A DNA stretch of 14,910 bases from a bacterium (GTDB lineage: Bacteria > Patescibacteriota > Minisyncoccia > Minisyncoccales > RBG-13-42-11): positions 1-14,910 of the forward strand of contig JAUSLA010000035.1 of the NCBI GenBank assembly GCA_030646565.1, written 5' to 3'. Position numbers and translations under genes: made by a program. The notes under the pieces are model-generated. The model saw nothing but the letters and a program-made list of their open reading frames with translations. It searched no databases and was not told the origin of the DNA. Positions within the stretch are counted from its first letter, which is position 1; every line of letters begins with the position of its first letter. This document shows, piece by piece, positions 1 to 7,158 of this stretch.

Positions 1-1089
1 AAGCGAGGGCAAATGATTAAAGCAAAACTTGATCCGGAATCAGGCGATGTTAAGTTTTGGCAGGAAAAACTGGTTATTGATGAAAATATGATTTATTCTC
101 CAGAAGAATTGGAGGAGCTGAAAGAGAAAAAAGGAGAAGAATCTTTTTTTTCTGAAGAAGCAGACGAGAAAGGGAAAATTCGTTTTAACTCGGAAAAACA
201 CATAATGCTGGAAGATGCGAAGAAAATAGACAAAAAAGCTAAGGTTGGTGAAATTTTGGAAATAGCGCTGGAGCCAAAAAAGGATTATGGCCGCATTGCA
301 GCCCAGACGGCAAAACAGGTAATCCTCCAAAGAATCAGAGAAGCGGAAAGAGAAAGTATTTTTGAAGAATATAAATCGAAAGAAGGCGAAATTATTTCCG
401 GAATCGTTCAGAGAATAGAGGGGCAAAATGTTTTTATGGACATCGGAAAGACCCTGGGCATTCTTCCAAAAGAAGAGCAGGTTCAGGGAGAGTTTTACAG
501 GTCGGGCCAGCGGCTCAAGGTTTATCTTTTGAAAGTGGAGGAAACGTCAAAAGGGCCGGTTGTCTTTCTTTCCAGGGCTTATCCAAAATTAGTTTCAAAG
601 CTTTTTGAATTGGAAGTGCCGGAAATTTCTTCTGACCAGGTTCAAATTAAATCCATTGCCAGAGAGCCGGGATCTCGCTCAAAAATTGCGGTTGCCTCCA
701 ACACAGAGGGTTTAGACCCGATTGGGTCGGCCGTGGGCCAACGAGGGACAAGGGTAATGGCGGTTATTAATGAATTAGGAGGAGAAAAGATTGATATTAT
801 TGCGTATTCTGAAGATCCGGAAAAATATATTGCCAACGCTCTTTCCCCTGCCAAGGTTTTAGATGTTAAAATTCTGGAAAAAAATAAGGCCGTAGCTATA
901 GTGCCTAACGACCAACTGTCTTTGGCAATCGGCAAAGAGGGCCAAAACGTCAGATTGGCGGCAAAATTGACGGGGTGGAAAATAGATGTAAGGGGCGCGG
1001 AAGCGGCAGAAGAGATCAAGGAAGAAAAACCGGAAACCGAAAAAACAAAAAAACCCGCTAAAAATTTAAATAACAAACCTTTAATATAA
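1..1089 (+). CDS. nusA: Transcription termination/antitermination factor NusA (5' partial)
   Basis: NusA binds RNA polymerase and nascent RNA and modulates pausing, termination and antitermination. The first ATG is at 13, but the frame is open to base 1 and its first codons (KRGQ before MIKAKLDP) read like the interior of the NusA N-terminal domain, so the gene begins upstream of the window. Numbering from that ATG: end of the N-terminal RNAP-binding domain with the signature DYGRIAAQTAKQVILQRIRE at about 91-110; S1 domain about 124-190; KH1 about 220-285 with its GxxG loop in VGQRG (241-245); KH2 about 287-330 with IGKEG (306-310). The tail after 330 is a short Lys/Glu-rich extension. A charged stretch at about 30-65 looks longer than in typical NusA. 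No acidic AR domains follow. The usual partner infB is not downstream; hppA is. Identification is firm; only the missing 5' part is uncertain. Confidence 0.96.
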   Translation, partial: KRGQMIKAKLDPESGDVKFWQEKLVIDENMIYSPEELEELKEKKGEESFFSEEADEKGKIRFNSEKHIMLEDAKKIDKKAKVGEILEIALEPKKDYGRIAAQTAKQVILQRIREAERESIFEEYKSKEGEIISGIVQRIEGQNVFMDIGKTLGILPKEEQVQGEFYRSGQRLKVYLLKVEETSKGPVVFLSRAYPKLVSKLFELEVPEISSDQVQIKSIAREPGSRSKIAVASNTEGLDPIGSAVGQRGTRVMAVINELGGEKIDIIAYSEDPEKYIANALSPAKVLDVKILEKNKAVAIVPNDQLSLAIGKEGQNVRLAAKLTGWKIDVRGAEAAEEIKEEKPETEKTKKPAKNLNNKPLI

Positions 1090-1096
1090 AGATTTA

Positions 1097-1166
1097 TTTT
1101 AACATCTAAACATCTAAACATCTTTTTGTTTATATGTAGTTTGTTTAAATGTTTAGATGATGCATT
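1097..1166. repeat. Facing 8-bp tandem arrays between nusA and hppA
   Basis: The 77-bp gap contains three copies of an 8-mer of type AACATCTA (1101-1124) and, facing it, GTTTAAAT GTTTAGAT GATG (1143-1162). CATCTAAACAT at 1111-1121 (also at 1103-1113) is the exact reverse complement of ATGTTTAGATG at 1149-1159. The RNA could fold into an 11-bp stem with a T-rich loop ending a few bases before the hppA ATG. The same design, with related units, lies just before pilB. It could be a terminator-like or translation-modulating hairpin; the function is unknown. Confidence 0.75.
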
Positions 1167-3149
1167 ATGTTACTTATTCCTATTGTCGTTTCTATTTTTT
1201 CTTTGGTTTTCGCTTATTTTTTAATTAGGGAAGTTAATAAATCAGCTTTAGGTTCGGGCAAAATGCTTGAGGTTTCCCATGCTATCAGGGAAGGGGCTGT
1301 ATCATATTTAAAAAGGCAGTATAAAACCGTGGCCTTGGTGGCAGTTGTTCTCTCTATAGTCCTATGGTTTCTTTTGGGGTTCAATGCCGCTATTGGTTTT
1401 CTTTTGGGCGCAGGGGTTTCTGCTTTGGCCGGCTTTGTCGGTATGATGGTTTCCACCCGGGCGAATATCAGGGTGGCAGAAGCCGCCAGAAAAGGATTAA
1501 AACCCGCTTTTTCTTTGGCTTTTAAGGGAGGGGCCATAACCGGATTTTTAGTGGTTGGCCTGGGCTTGCTTTCGGTTTCCGGATTTTATTTTTTAACGCA
1601 GGATTTGAAGGCCTTAATCGCTTTGGGGTTTGGAGGGAGCTTAATTTCTGTTTTTGCCAGGTTGGGCGGAGGAATTTACACCAAAGCCGCTGATGTCGGA
1701 GCTGATTTAGTCGGCAAGGTTGAAAAAGGCATTCCTGAAGACGACCCGAGAAATCCGGCGGTCATTGCCGATTTGGTCGGAGACAACGTTGGCGATTGCG
1801 CCGGCATGGCAGCCGACCTTTTTGAAACATATGTGGTTACGATAATTGCGGCAATGGTTCTTGGAGGATTGCTGTTTCCCGCTTTTTCTGAAGCCGTATT
1901 TTTACCGCTATTTTTGGCTTCCGCCGCTATATTAGCTTCAATCGTTTCAACTTTTTTTGTAAAGTTAGGGAAGAAACAAGATATAATTTCAGCTCTTTAT
2001 AAGGGCGTGGCTGTTGCCGGTATTTTTTCCGCTTTGGGATTTTTGCCTTTGATATTTCAGTTCAGCGGTATTTTGGAAGTATCCCCATGGAGTATTTTTA
2101 TGCCGGCTTTAGTCGGTCTTTTGATTGCGGCTGGAATGTTTCTCGTTACTGAATTTTTCACTTCGCAAAAATATAATCCTGTTAAGTCAATTGCCATAGC
2201 CTCTCAATCGGGGCACGGCACCAATATAATCGCAGGCCTGGCTGTCGGAATGAAGTCAACTATTTTACCGGTTATTTTAATTTCTATCGGAATCTTAATA
2301 AGTTTCTGGTTCGGTGGAATATATGGGATTTCTGTTTCGGCTGTGGCCATGCTTTCTTTGGCCGGATTAATAATTGCCCTGGATTCTTACGGGCCCATCA
2401 CAGATAACGCCGCCGGCATTTCAGAAATGGCAGGGCTTCCCGAAGAGAACAGAAAAATTACCGATGCCTTAGACTCTGTCGGCAACACAACGAAAGCCGT
2501 GACAAAAGGTTATGCCATAGCGTCGGCTGCTTTGTCGGCTTTAGTTTTATTCTCCGCCTTTACTCAAGAATTATTAAATCTTGGCAGAAAAGTAGAATTC
2601 GCCTTGGGAGACCCCAGGGTTTTGGTCGGTCTCTTTGCCGGCGGCATAGTTGCCTATTATTTTGCCGCTCTATCCATGACGGCAGTTGGGAAAACAGCCC
2701 AAAAGGTGGTTGAAGAAGTAAGGAGGCAGTTCAAAGAAATAAAAGGGTTAATGGAAGGAACGTCAAAACCCGATTATTCAAAGTGTGTTGACATTGTCAC
2801 AAAAGCGGCTCAAAAGGAAATGATAATTCCAGCTCTTTTGCCGGTTGTTTTTCCGATTTTGATAGGTCGGCTTTTAGGAGCTGAAGCAGTGGGCGGATTG
2901 CTCATAGGTTCAATCATTGTCGGCGTATTTTTGGCAATTCAAATGACTTCCGGCGGAGCTGCTTGGGACAACGCCAAAAAATACATAGAAGAAGGAAATT
3001 ATGGAGGAAAGGGTTCTTTTTCCCATCAATCGGCTGTGACAGGAGATACGGTTGGGGACCCTTACAAAGATACTGCGGGGCCAGCTATAAATCCCATGAT
3101 TAAAGTTTTAAATATAGTGGCCTTGCTTATTGTTGGATTTTTAGTATAG
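1167..3149 (+). CDS. hppA: K+-independent membrane-bound H+-translocating pyrophosphatase
   Basis: Integral membrane enzyme that couples hydrolysis of pyrophosphate to phosphate with proton pumping. At 660 aa with about 16 hydrophobic segments it matches the usual family length. The catalytic signatures are complete: DVGADLVGKVE beginning at Asp176, the EDDPRNPAVIADLVGDN block, DNVGDCAG from Asp206, and a C-terminal GDTVGDPYKDTAGPA segment. The class-determining motif reads GNTTKAVTKG with Lys443 and Thr446; Lys rather than Ala here marks the K+-independent subfamily, whose known members pump H+. The start at 1167 is fixed by an in-frame TGA at 1158-1160. No Shine-Dalgarno sequence is visible, and the repeat hairpin 1097-1162 abuts the start. 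In a small fermentative cell the enzyme would recover energy from biosynthetic pyrophosphate. The subfamily assignment follows from family knowledge and was not measured here. Confidence 0.97.
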   Translation: MLLIPIVVSIFSLVFAYFLIREVNKSALGSGKMLEVSHAIREGAVSYLKRQYKTVALVAVVLSIVLWFLLGFNAAIGFLLGAGVSALAGFVGMMVSTRANIRVAEAARKGLKPAFSLAFKGGAITGFLVVGLGLLSVSGFYFLTQDLKALIALGFGGSLISVFARLGGGIYTKAADVGADLVGKVEKGIPEDDPRNPAVIADLVGDNVGDCAGMAADLFETYVVTIIAAMVLGGLLFPAFSEAVFLPLFLASAAILASIVSTFFVKLGKKQDIISALYKGVAVAGIFSALGFLPLIFQFSGILEVSPWSIFMPALVGLLIAAGMFLVTEFFTSQKYNPVKSIAIASQSGHGTNIIAGLAVGMKSTILPVILISIGILISFWFGGIYGISVSAVAMLSLAGLIIALDSYGPITDNAAGISEMAGLPEENRKITDALDSVGNTTKAVTKGYAIASAALSALVLFSAFTQELLNLGRKVEFALGDPRVLVGLFAGGIVAYYFAALSMTAVGKTAQKVVEEVRRQFKEIKGLMEGTSKPDYSKCVDIVTKAAQKEMIIPALLPVVFPILIGRLLGAEAVGGLLIGSIIVGVFLAIQMTSGGAAWDNAKKYIEEGNYGGKGSFSHQSAVTGDTVGDPYKDTAGPAINPMIKVLNIVALLIVGFLV

Positions 3150-3388
3150 TGGTAACATAAGCATAGTCGCTCGCCCCGCTGGCAGGGGCTCGCTCTTTAG
3201 AAACCCGCGGTTTCTAACGTTTTCGCCTTTCGGCGAAAGCCTGTTTTCCTACACGGGAGGGGCGAAGAAGACTATCTCTTCTTCTTCCGCCTCGTTATTA
3301 CTCGGCAACTGACAAGTTCTCCCGACCCCTCTCCGAGCTGGATATCTGTAAATAGTGATATTTTAATAAATCTTAGTCTCTGACCTAA
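3150..3388. repeat. Cluster of perfect short-loop hairpins between hppA and clpP
   Basis: The 239-bp spacer has no credible ORF. It contains, in order: GCCCC/GGGGC (3173-3177 with 3185-3189); TTAGAAACC-CGC-GGTTTCTAA (3197-3217, 9-bp stem, 3-base loop); TTTCGCC-TTTC-GGCGAAA (3221-3238); GAAGAAGA-CTATC-TCTTCTTC (3264-3284); and AACT-GACA-AGTT (3307-3318) framed by CTCGG/CCGAG (3301-3305, 3333-3337). None is followed by a long T tract, so they are not standard terminators. An AT-rich stretch (3349-3375) before clpP may hold its promoter, but no convincing box pair was found. Confidence 0.7.
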
Positions 3389-3973
3389 ATGAACCTTATA
3401 CCTACTGTTATCGAAAAATCGCAATATGGAGAAAGGGCTTACGACATATATTCCCGTCTTTTGAGAGACAGAATTATTTTTTTGGCGGCCCCTATTATGG
3501 ATTCTGTGGCTAATTCCGTAATTGCCCAGCTTTTATTTTTGTCTTCAAAAGACCCGAAAAAAGACATTCAGCTTTACATAAATACTCCCGGAGGTTCGGT
3601 TACCGCAGGCATGGCTATTTACGACACAATGCAGTATGTAAAGCCGGATATCTCTACCGTCTGTATAGGATTGGCAGCTTCAATGGGCGCTACCTTGCTG
3701 GCTGCGGGAGAAAAAGGAAAAAGATTCGCTTTGCCAAATTCTCAGATTTTATTGCATCAGGTAGCCGGAGGAGTGACGGGACAAGCCGTTGAAATTGAAA
3801 TTACGGCAAAACAAATCCTTAAAATTAAAGAAAAATTAAACACAATATTGTCAAAGCATACAGGACAGCCCCTGGAAAAAGTGGAAAAAGACACTGACAG
3901 GGATTTTTATCTTTCCGCAGAAGAGGCAAAAGAATACGGAATAGTTGACGAAGTTATCAAAGCAAGGCAATAA
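3389..3973 (+). CDS. clpP: ATP-dependent Clp protease proteolytic subunit
   Basis: Serine peptidase that forms tetradecameric barrels and degrades substrates unfolded by ClpX or ClpA/C. The 194-aa length is normal. The catalytic triad is present: Ser98 in GLAASMGA, His123 in ILLHQ, and Asp172 in DTDRDFYLSAEEA. The handle-region helix (about 130-155) and the C-terminal EYGIVDEVI motif are in place. The segment after the catalytic histidine reads HQVAGGVTGQA rather than the common HQPLGG form. No clpX or trigger factor gene is adjacent. The ATG at 3389 gives the typical N-terminus MNLIPTVIEKSQYGERAYDI, with the YDIYSRLL axial-loop sequence, and has no Shine-Dalgarno sequence before it. rny follows after about 80 bp on the same strand, so the two may be cotranscribed. 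Confidence 0.97.
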   Translation: MNLIPTVIEKSQYGERAYDIYSRLLRDRIIFLAAPIMDSVANSVIAQLLFLSSKDPKKDIQLYINTPGGSVTAGMAIYDTMQYVKPDISTVCIGLAASMGATLLAAGEKGKRFALPNSQILLHQVAGGVTGQAVEIEITAKQILKIKEKLNTILSKHTGQPLEKVEKDTDRDFYLSAEEAKEYGIVDEVIKARQ

Positions 3974-4054
3974 AAATGTTGCAGATCTTAAATTTTAATT
4001 TAGAAAATACCAGCGGCGTTGAGATGGCTTTTCGTTGCGGCGCCGTTAAAAATC

Positions 4055-5584
4055 ATGAATCAACTTATCTTTTTAGTAATAGGCGTATTTCTTTTTTCTT
4101 TGGGATCTGTTTTCGGCTATTATGCCCGGCAGTCCATTGCAAAAAAACAAGCGGACACAATAGAGTTAAAGCTTCAGAGCAGAATTGCTAAAACCAAAGA
4201 GATTGCAGAGCAAATTTTATCTGAAGCAAAACAAAAAGCCAAAAACACTCTAGCTGTCGCCCAAAAAGAATTTGACGGCAGAAGAACGGAGCTTTTCCAA
4301 ACAGAGAGGCTGGTTTTGAAGCGGGAAAATATTTTAGAACAAAAAATTTCCGGGTTTGAGGAAAAACAGCAAGAATTTCAGGAAAAAGTGGCAAAACTCA
4401 AAAGTATTAAGGAAAATTTGGAAACAATGAGGCAAGAGGCCATTGACAGCTTAGAGAGGGTATCCAATCTTTCCCGCGAAGAGGCGAAAAAAGAATTACT
4501 CCAGAATGTGGAAAAAGAATATCAGCAGGATATTTTGGAGAGAATGAGAAAATTGGAAAAAGAGGGCTGGGAAAAATATGAGAAAAAAGCAAAAGAATTG
4601 CTGGCCATGGCTATCCAAAGATTTGGATTAAGCCAAGCGCAAGAAATAACCACCACTACGGTAAGCTTGCCTTCGGAAGAAATAAAAGGAAGAATCATCG
4701 GCAAAGAGGGAAGAAATATCAGGACTTTAGAGAAATTAACCGGCACAGAAATCATAGTTGATGAAACGCCCGAAGCCGTGGTGATTTCGGGATTCGATCC
4801 GGTCCGAAGACAGATTGCTAAATTTGCTTTGGAAAAATTAATCAAAGACGGCAGAATCCAGCCAGCCCGGATTGAGGAACAGGTTGAAGCAGCCGCAAAA
4901 GAAATAAATTCTCAAATAAAAGAAGCCGGGGAAACAGCGGTTTTTGACGCGGGGATTGTCGGCCTTGATCCAAAGGTGATTCAGCTTTTAGGCAGATTGA
5001 GATTCAGGACAAGTTACGGCCAGAATGTCCTTTTGCATTCAATAGAAGTGGCTCATTTAGCCAGCGCTTTAGCTGCAGAAGTCGGAGCAAACGCGCAGGT
5101 GGCAAAAAAAGCAGGGCTTTTGCATGACATCGGAAAATCAGTTGACCATCAAGTAGAAGGTTCCCACACCGACATTGGAATTAAAATTTTGGAGAGATTC
5201 GGAGTTGAAAAAGAAGTGATACTGGCGATGAAATCCCATCACGAGGAATATCCCGCAGAAACCTTGGAGGCGGTTTTAGTTCAGACAGCCGACCAGATTT
5301 CAGGGGCAAGGCCCGGAGCAAGAAAAGATACGGTTGAAAATTATCTCAAAAGATTAGGAGAGCTGGAAAATGTCGCCAAGTCTTTTGCCGGCGTTGAAAA
5401 GGCATGGGCCTTGCAGGCGGGCAGGGAAATAAGGGTCTTTGTAAAGCCCGGAGAGATTGATGATTTGGCAGCCAAGAATTTAGCCAAAGCCATAGCCAAA
5501 AGAATACAGGAAGAACTAAGGTATCCCGGCGAAATCAAAGTCAATGTTATCAGAGAGTTAAGGGTGACCGAATACGCAAAGTAA
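4055..5584 (+). CDS. rny: Ribonuclease Y (membrane-anchored endoribonuclease)
   Basis: RNase Y initiates mRNA decay in bacteria without RNase E. From the ATG at 4055 the protein has 509 aa. In order: one N-terminal transmembrane helix (about 4-22, LIFLVIGVFLFSLGSVFGYY); a long charged coiled coil (about 25-190); a KH domain with the GxxG loop in RIIGKEGRNIRTLE; an HD domain with His328, the HD pair His357-Asp358 in LLHDIGK and the downstream SHHEE motif; and a C-terminal domain ending NVIRELRVTEYAK. A longer reading from a TTG at 4019 only adds 12 residues before the membrane helix and is less likely. No Shine-Dalgarno sequence is seen before 4055. A bidirectional terminator follows at 5614-5646. 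The last 13 codons recur, with almost only silent changes, at 6983-7024. Confidence 0.96.
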   Translation: MNQLIFLVIGVFLFSLGSVFGYYARQSIAKKQADTIELKLQSRIAKTKEIAEQILSEAKQKAKNTLAVAQKEFDGRRTELFQTERLVLKRENILEQKISGFEEKQQEFQEKVAKLKSIKENLETMRQEAIDSLERVSNLSREEAKKELLQNVEKEYQQDILERMRKLEKEGWEKYEKKAKELLAMAIQRFGLSQAQEITTTTVSLPSEEIKGRIIGKEGRNIRTLEKLTGTEIIVDETPEAVVISGFDPVRRQIAKFALEKLIKDGRIQPARIEEQVEAAAKEINSQIKEAGETAVFDAGIVGLDPKVIQLLGRLRFRTSYGQNVLLHSIEVAHLASALAAEVGANAQVAKKAGLLHDIGKSVDHQVEGSHTDIGIKILERFGVEKEVILAMKSHHEEYPAETLEAVLVQTADQISGARPGARKDTVENYLKRLGELENVAKSFAGVEKAWALQAGREIRVFVKPGEIDDLAAKNLAKAIAKRIQEELRYPGEIKVNVIRELRVTEYAK

Positions 5585-5613
5585 ATTAAAATCTTAAACT
5601 ATAAACTAAAATC

Positions 5614-5646
5614 AAAAATAATCCCGATTTCAGCGGGACTATTTTT
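5614..5646. terminator. Bidirectional intrinsic terminator behind rny
   Basis: AAAAATA-A-TCCCG (5614-5626), loop ATTTCAG, then CGGGA-C-TATTTTT (5634-5646). Twelve of 13 positions pair. The A-run and T-run let it work in both directions, as expected between convergent genes. It sits 30 bp after the rny stop. The stop codon of the minus-strand frame remnant (5639-5641) lies inside its right arm. Confidence 0.85.
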
Positions 5647-5812
5647 GGAGCTGGAAGCGCAGATTATTTTGAACCACTTTTCTCAAAATTCCTCCCACAT
5701 TTTTATAAGTTGATGGAGGTGTATCGAGCTTAAGAAAAATAATAGTGGCTGTATCTTTCTTCTTCCCAGTCTTCCCTTTTTCTTCTAAGATTAAACCAGA
5801 TGAAAAAAATAG
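5639..5812 (-). pseudogene. Minus-strand reading-frame remnant, 3' end of an unidentified gene
   Basis: On the minus strand a frame is open from 5812 down to a TAG at 5639-5641. It gives 57 codons, reading ...DTATIIFLKLDTPPSTYK then NVGGILRKVVQNNLRFQLQK. No ATG, GTG or TTG is present in its upstream part, and a stop (TAA at 5813-5815) closes it just inside the next gene. It therefore resembles the 3' end of a gene whose 5' part has been lost. Its stop falls within the rny terminator, the usual arrangement for a convergent partner sharing a terminator. The composition looks protein-like, but I do not recognise the family. Chance openness of a frame this short is possible, so confidence is limited. 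Confidence 0.4.
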
Positions 5813-6849
5813 TTATAGTTGTTTTTTCTCTTCTTTTTATTCTCGGCATTATTTTTATATTTAGAAAAACAGAACGCCCCATCATCCCAGCTGCTCCCGA
5901 TAACTATAAAGGGGTAAATACCCATCTATCAAGAGAAGGGGTTGACACCGATTATGTTTTAAAAAAGGCGCAAGAGGCTGGCACACACTGGATCAGGGAT
6001 GATGTTTTCAGCTGGATAAACATAGACGGGGGTAAAAACCAATATCATTGGGAGATACCAGACAAGTTTGTCGCAGAAACATCTGGTTTCAAAATTCTGG
6101 GAATCTTAGGGACTATCCCTTCTTGGTATAACGGCAGAACTGACAAAGATTGGAGATGCGGCGATCCGCTATCTTGGTGGTATATGCCTGACAACCCAAA
6201 CGGCTTTGGAGATTATGTCTATCAAACAGTAGATAGATATAAAAAAGTTAATGCCTGGGAGATTTGGAATGAACCCAACCTTTATGCCTTTAACCCACCC
6301 CTGCCTAACTCCCAAAAATATACAAACCTCTTGAAAGTAGCGTATAAAAATGTAAAAACAGCCAATCCTAATGCTCTTGTTGTTGCCGGAGCTCTGGGCA
6401 TTACCCAGACCCAACAACTTAAAATCAATGCCTGGTGCGGTAGCTACATTCAAAGCGATATCTCGGCTGAAGAATTTTTGGAGCAGATGTATCAGGCAGG
6501 AGCTAAAAATTATTTTGATATTCTTTCTGTTCACCTAGTTGATCAATTTAGCTCTTTGGAAAGGCTACACCAAATCATGCTGAAAAATGGAGACGATAAA
6601 CCAATTTGGGTAACTGAAATAGAGTATACGACCTGTGAGACTTGTTTAACTTATCCGCAGCAATCTCAAAAGTTGCAAGAGGCGTTAATAACCTTAAAAA
6701 AGTACGATTTCATAGAGAAAGTTTTTTATTATATGCTGTACGATGAGGGAGCAGGCGATGATCCTAATTTATACGCTGGTTTGCTAGAAAGCAGAGCTAG
6801 AAATTATCGGGAAAAACCCTCATTTCAAATATTTAAAGATTTTAAGTAG
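5800..6849 (+). CDS. Membrane-anchored or secreted clan GH-A glycoside hydrolase-like protein
   Basis: The 349-aa product begins with a basic residue pair and a single hydrophobic helix (about 4-22), a signal anchor or uncleaved signal, followed by a TIM-barrel glycosidase-like domain facing outside. The two glutamates expected for retaining clan GH-A enzymes are visible: Glu158 in WEIWNEPNLYAF (acid/base, after the NE signature) and Glu273 in IWVTEIEYTT (nucleophile, late strand). Other supports are GVNTHLS near the first strand, WIRDDVFSW, and ILGTIPSWY. The general look is that of GH39/GH5-type proteins; substrate and exact family cannot be told from sequence alone. Cysteines such as those in TTCETC would suit disulfides outside the membrane. 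No Shine-Dalgarno sequence is seen. The gene lies between the two copies of the rny tail, which suggests it arrived with an inserted segment. It could act on surface polysaccharide, its own or that of a host cell (inference). Confidence 0.75.
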   Translation: MKKIVIVVFSLLFILGIIFIFRKTERPIIPAAPDNYKGVNTHLSREGVDTDYVLKKAQEAGTHWIRDDVFSWINIDGGKNQYHWEIPDKFVAETSGFKILGILGTIPSWYNGRTDKDWRCGDPLSWWYMPDNPNGFGDYVYQTVDRYKKVNAWEIWNEPNLYAFNPPLPNSQKYTNLLKVAYKNVKTANPNALVVAGALGITQTQQLKINAWCGSYIQSDISAEEFLEQMYQAGAKNYFDILSVHLVDQFSSLERLHQIMLKNGDDKPIWVTEIEYTTCETCLTYPQQSQKLQEALITLKKYDFIEKVFYYMLYDEGAGDDPNLYAGLLESRARNYREKPSFQIFKDFK

Positions 6850-6894
6850 TCAGCGAAGCATTATGAAGAAACTCATATAAATTAAAAATAGTTT

Positions 6895-6923
6895 TTGACA
6901 TGATAAAAAAAGTAAGAACTAAT
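6895..6923 (+). promoter_or_regulatory. Promoter-like box pair upstream of the rny-tail copy
   Basis: TTGACA (6895-6900), a 17-base spacer, then ACTAAT (6918-6923). The -35 is perfect, the -10 only 4 of 6. No gene starts close downstream; the next is 240 bp away. It may be a relic promoter or chance in AT-rich DNA. Confidence 0.25.
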
Positions 6924-6982
6924 CATTATGCAGAAATCATTTATTTTTTCTAAGTAGGTTCGGTTGTTCACGTTTTTAAATA

Positions 6983-7024
6983 AACGTTATTAGAGAATTA
7001 AGAGTGACAGAATACACAAAGTAG
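6983..7024 (+). pseudogene. Second, divergent copy of the rny 3' end
   Basis: These 42 bases read NVIRELRVTEYTK-stop, against NVIRELRVTEYAK-stop at the end of rny (5543-5584). There are six substitutions in the 13 sense codons, five of them silent and one Ala to Thr; the stop changes from TAA to TAG. Upstream of it the frame meets a TAA (6977-6979) and similarity ends, so it is a detached 3' fragment and not a gene. It looks like one side of a recombination or integration scar at the rny terminus. Confidence 0.85.
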
Positions 7025-7028
7025 GCAT

Positions 7029-7058
7029 CACACGATTGCTCGATCGAGCAATCGTGTG
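7029..7058. promoter_or_regulatory. Perfect 30-bp palindrome
   Basis: Half-site CACACGATTGCTCGA is followed directly by its exact reverse complement, with no loop bases between. It starts four bases after the stop of the rny-tail copy. No T tract follows on either strand, so it is a poor intrinsic terminator. A dimeric protein site (operator or recombinase site) or a cruciform-forming structure are alternatives. It lies 100 bp upstream of the M28 gene. Confidence 0.8.
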
Positions 7059-7078
7059 GAAATAAAGGTCAAAAACAT

Positions 7079-7108
7079 TTGTCAATAAAAATTATTTTAG
7101 AGTAAATA
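7079..7108 (+). promoter_or_regulatory. Possible promoter of the M28 peptidase gene
   Basis: TTGTCA (7079-7084), an 18-base spacer and TAAATA (7103-7108) lie about 50 bp before the TTG start. The region is AT-rich, so chance matches are expected. Confidence 0.3.
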
Positions 7109-7158
7109 AAATATATGTGTTTGCGATGTTCCAGAGATTTTAAATTATTTTTAATCCC

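Larger units (their letters stand above)
6850..7158. other. Gene-free spacer with rny-tail copy and palindrome
   Basis: This 309-bp stretch has no gene. It holds a possible promoter-like box pair (6895-6923), the second copy of the rny 3' end (6983-7024), a perfect 30-bp palindrome (7029-7058) and a possible promoter for the M28 gene (7079-7108). The rest is AT-rich and shows nothing recognisable. Confidence 0.7.

Noticed and set aside
642..1121. 159-codon minus-strand frame within nusA
   Set aside because: Antisense shadow of the NusA KH domains.
1097..1166. CRISPR array from the tandem AACATCTA units
   Set aside because: The units are only 8 bp with no spacers; this is a short tandem repeat, not a CRISPR.
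4019..4054. TTG start of rny giving MRWLFVAAPLKI
   Set aside because: It adds a poorly supported lead before the membrane helix; the ATG at 4055 gives the family's normal N-terminus.
3976..4191. 71-codon + strand frame overlapping the start of rny
   Set aside because: It runs mostly in another frame of rny, its product resembles nothing, and rny has clear domain structure there.
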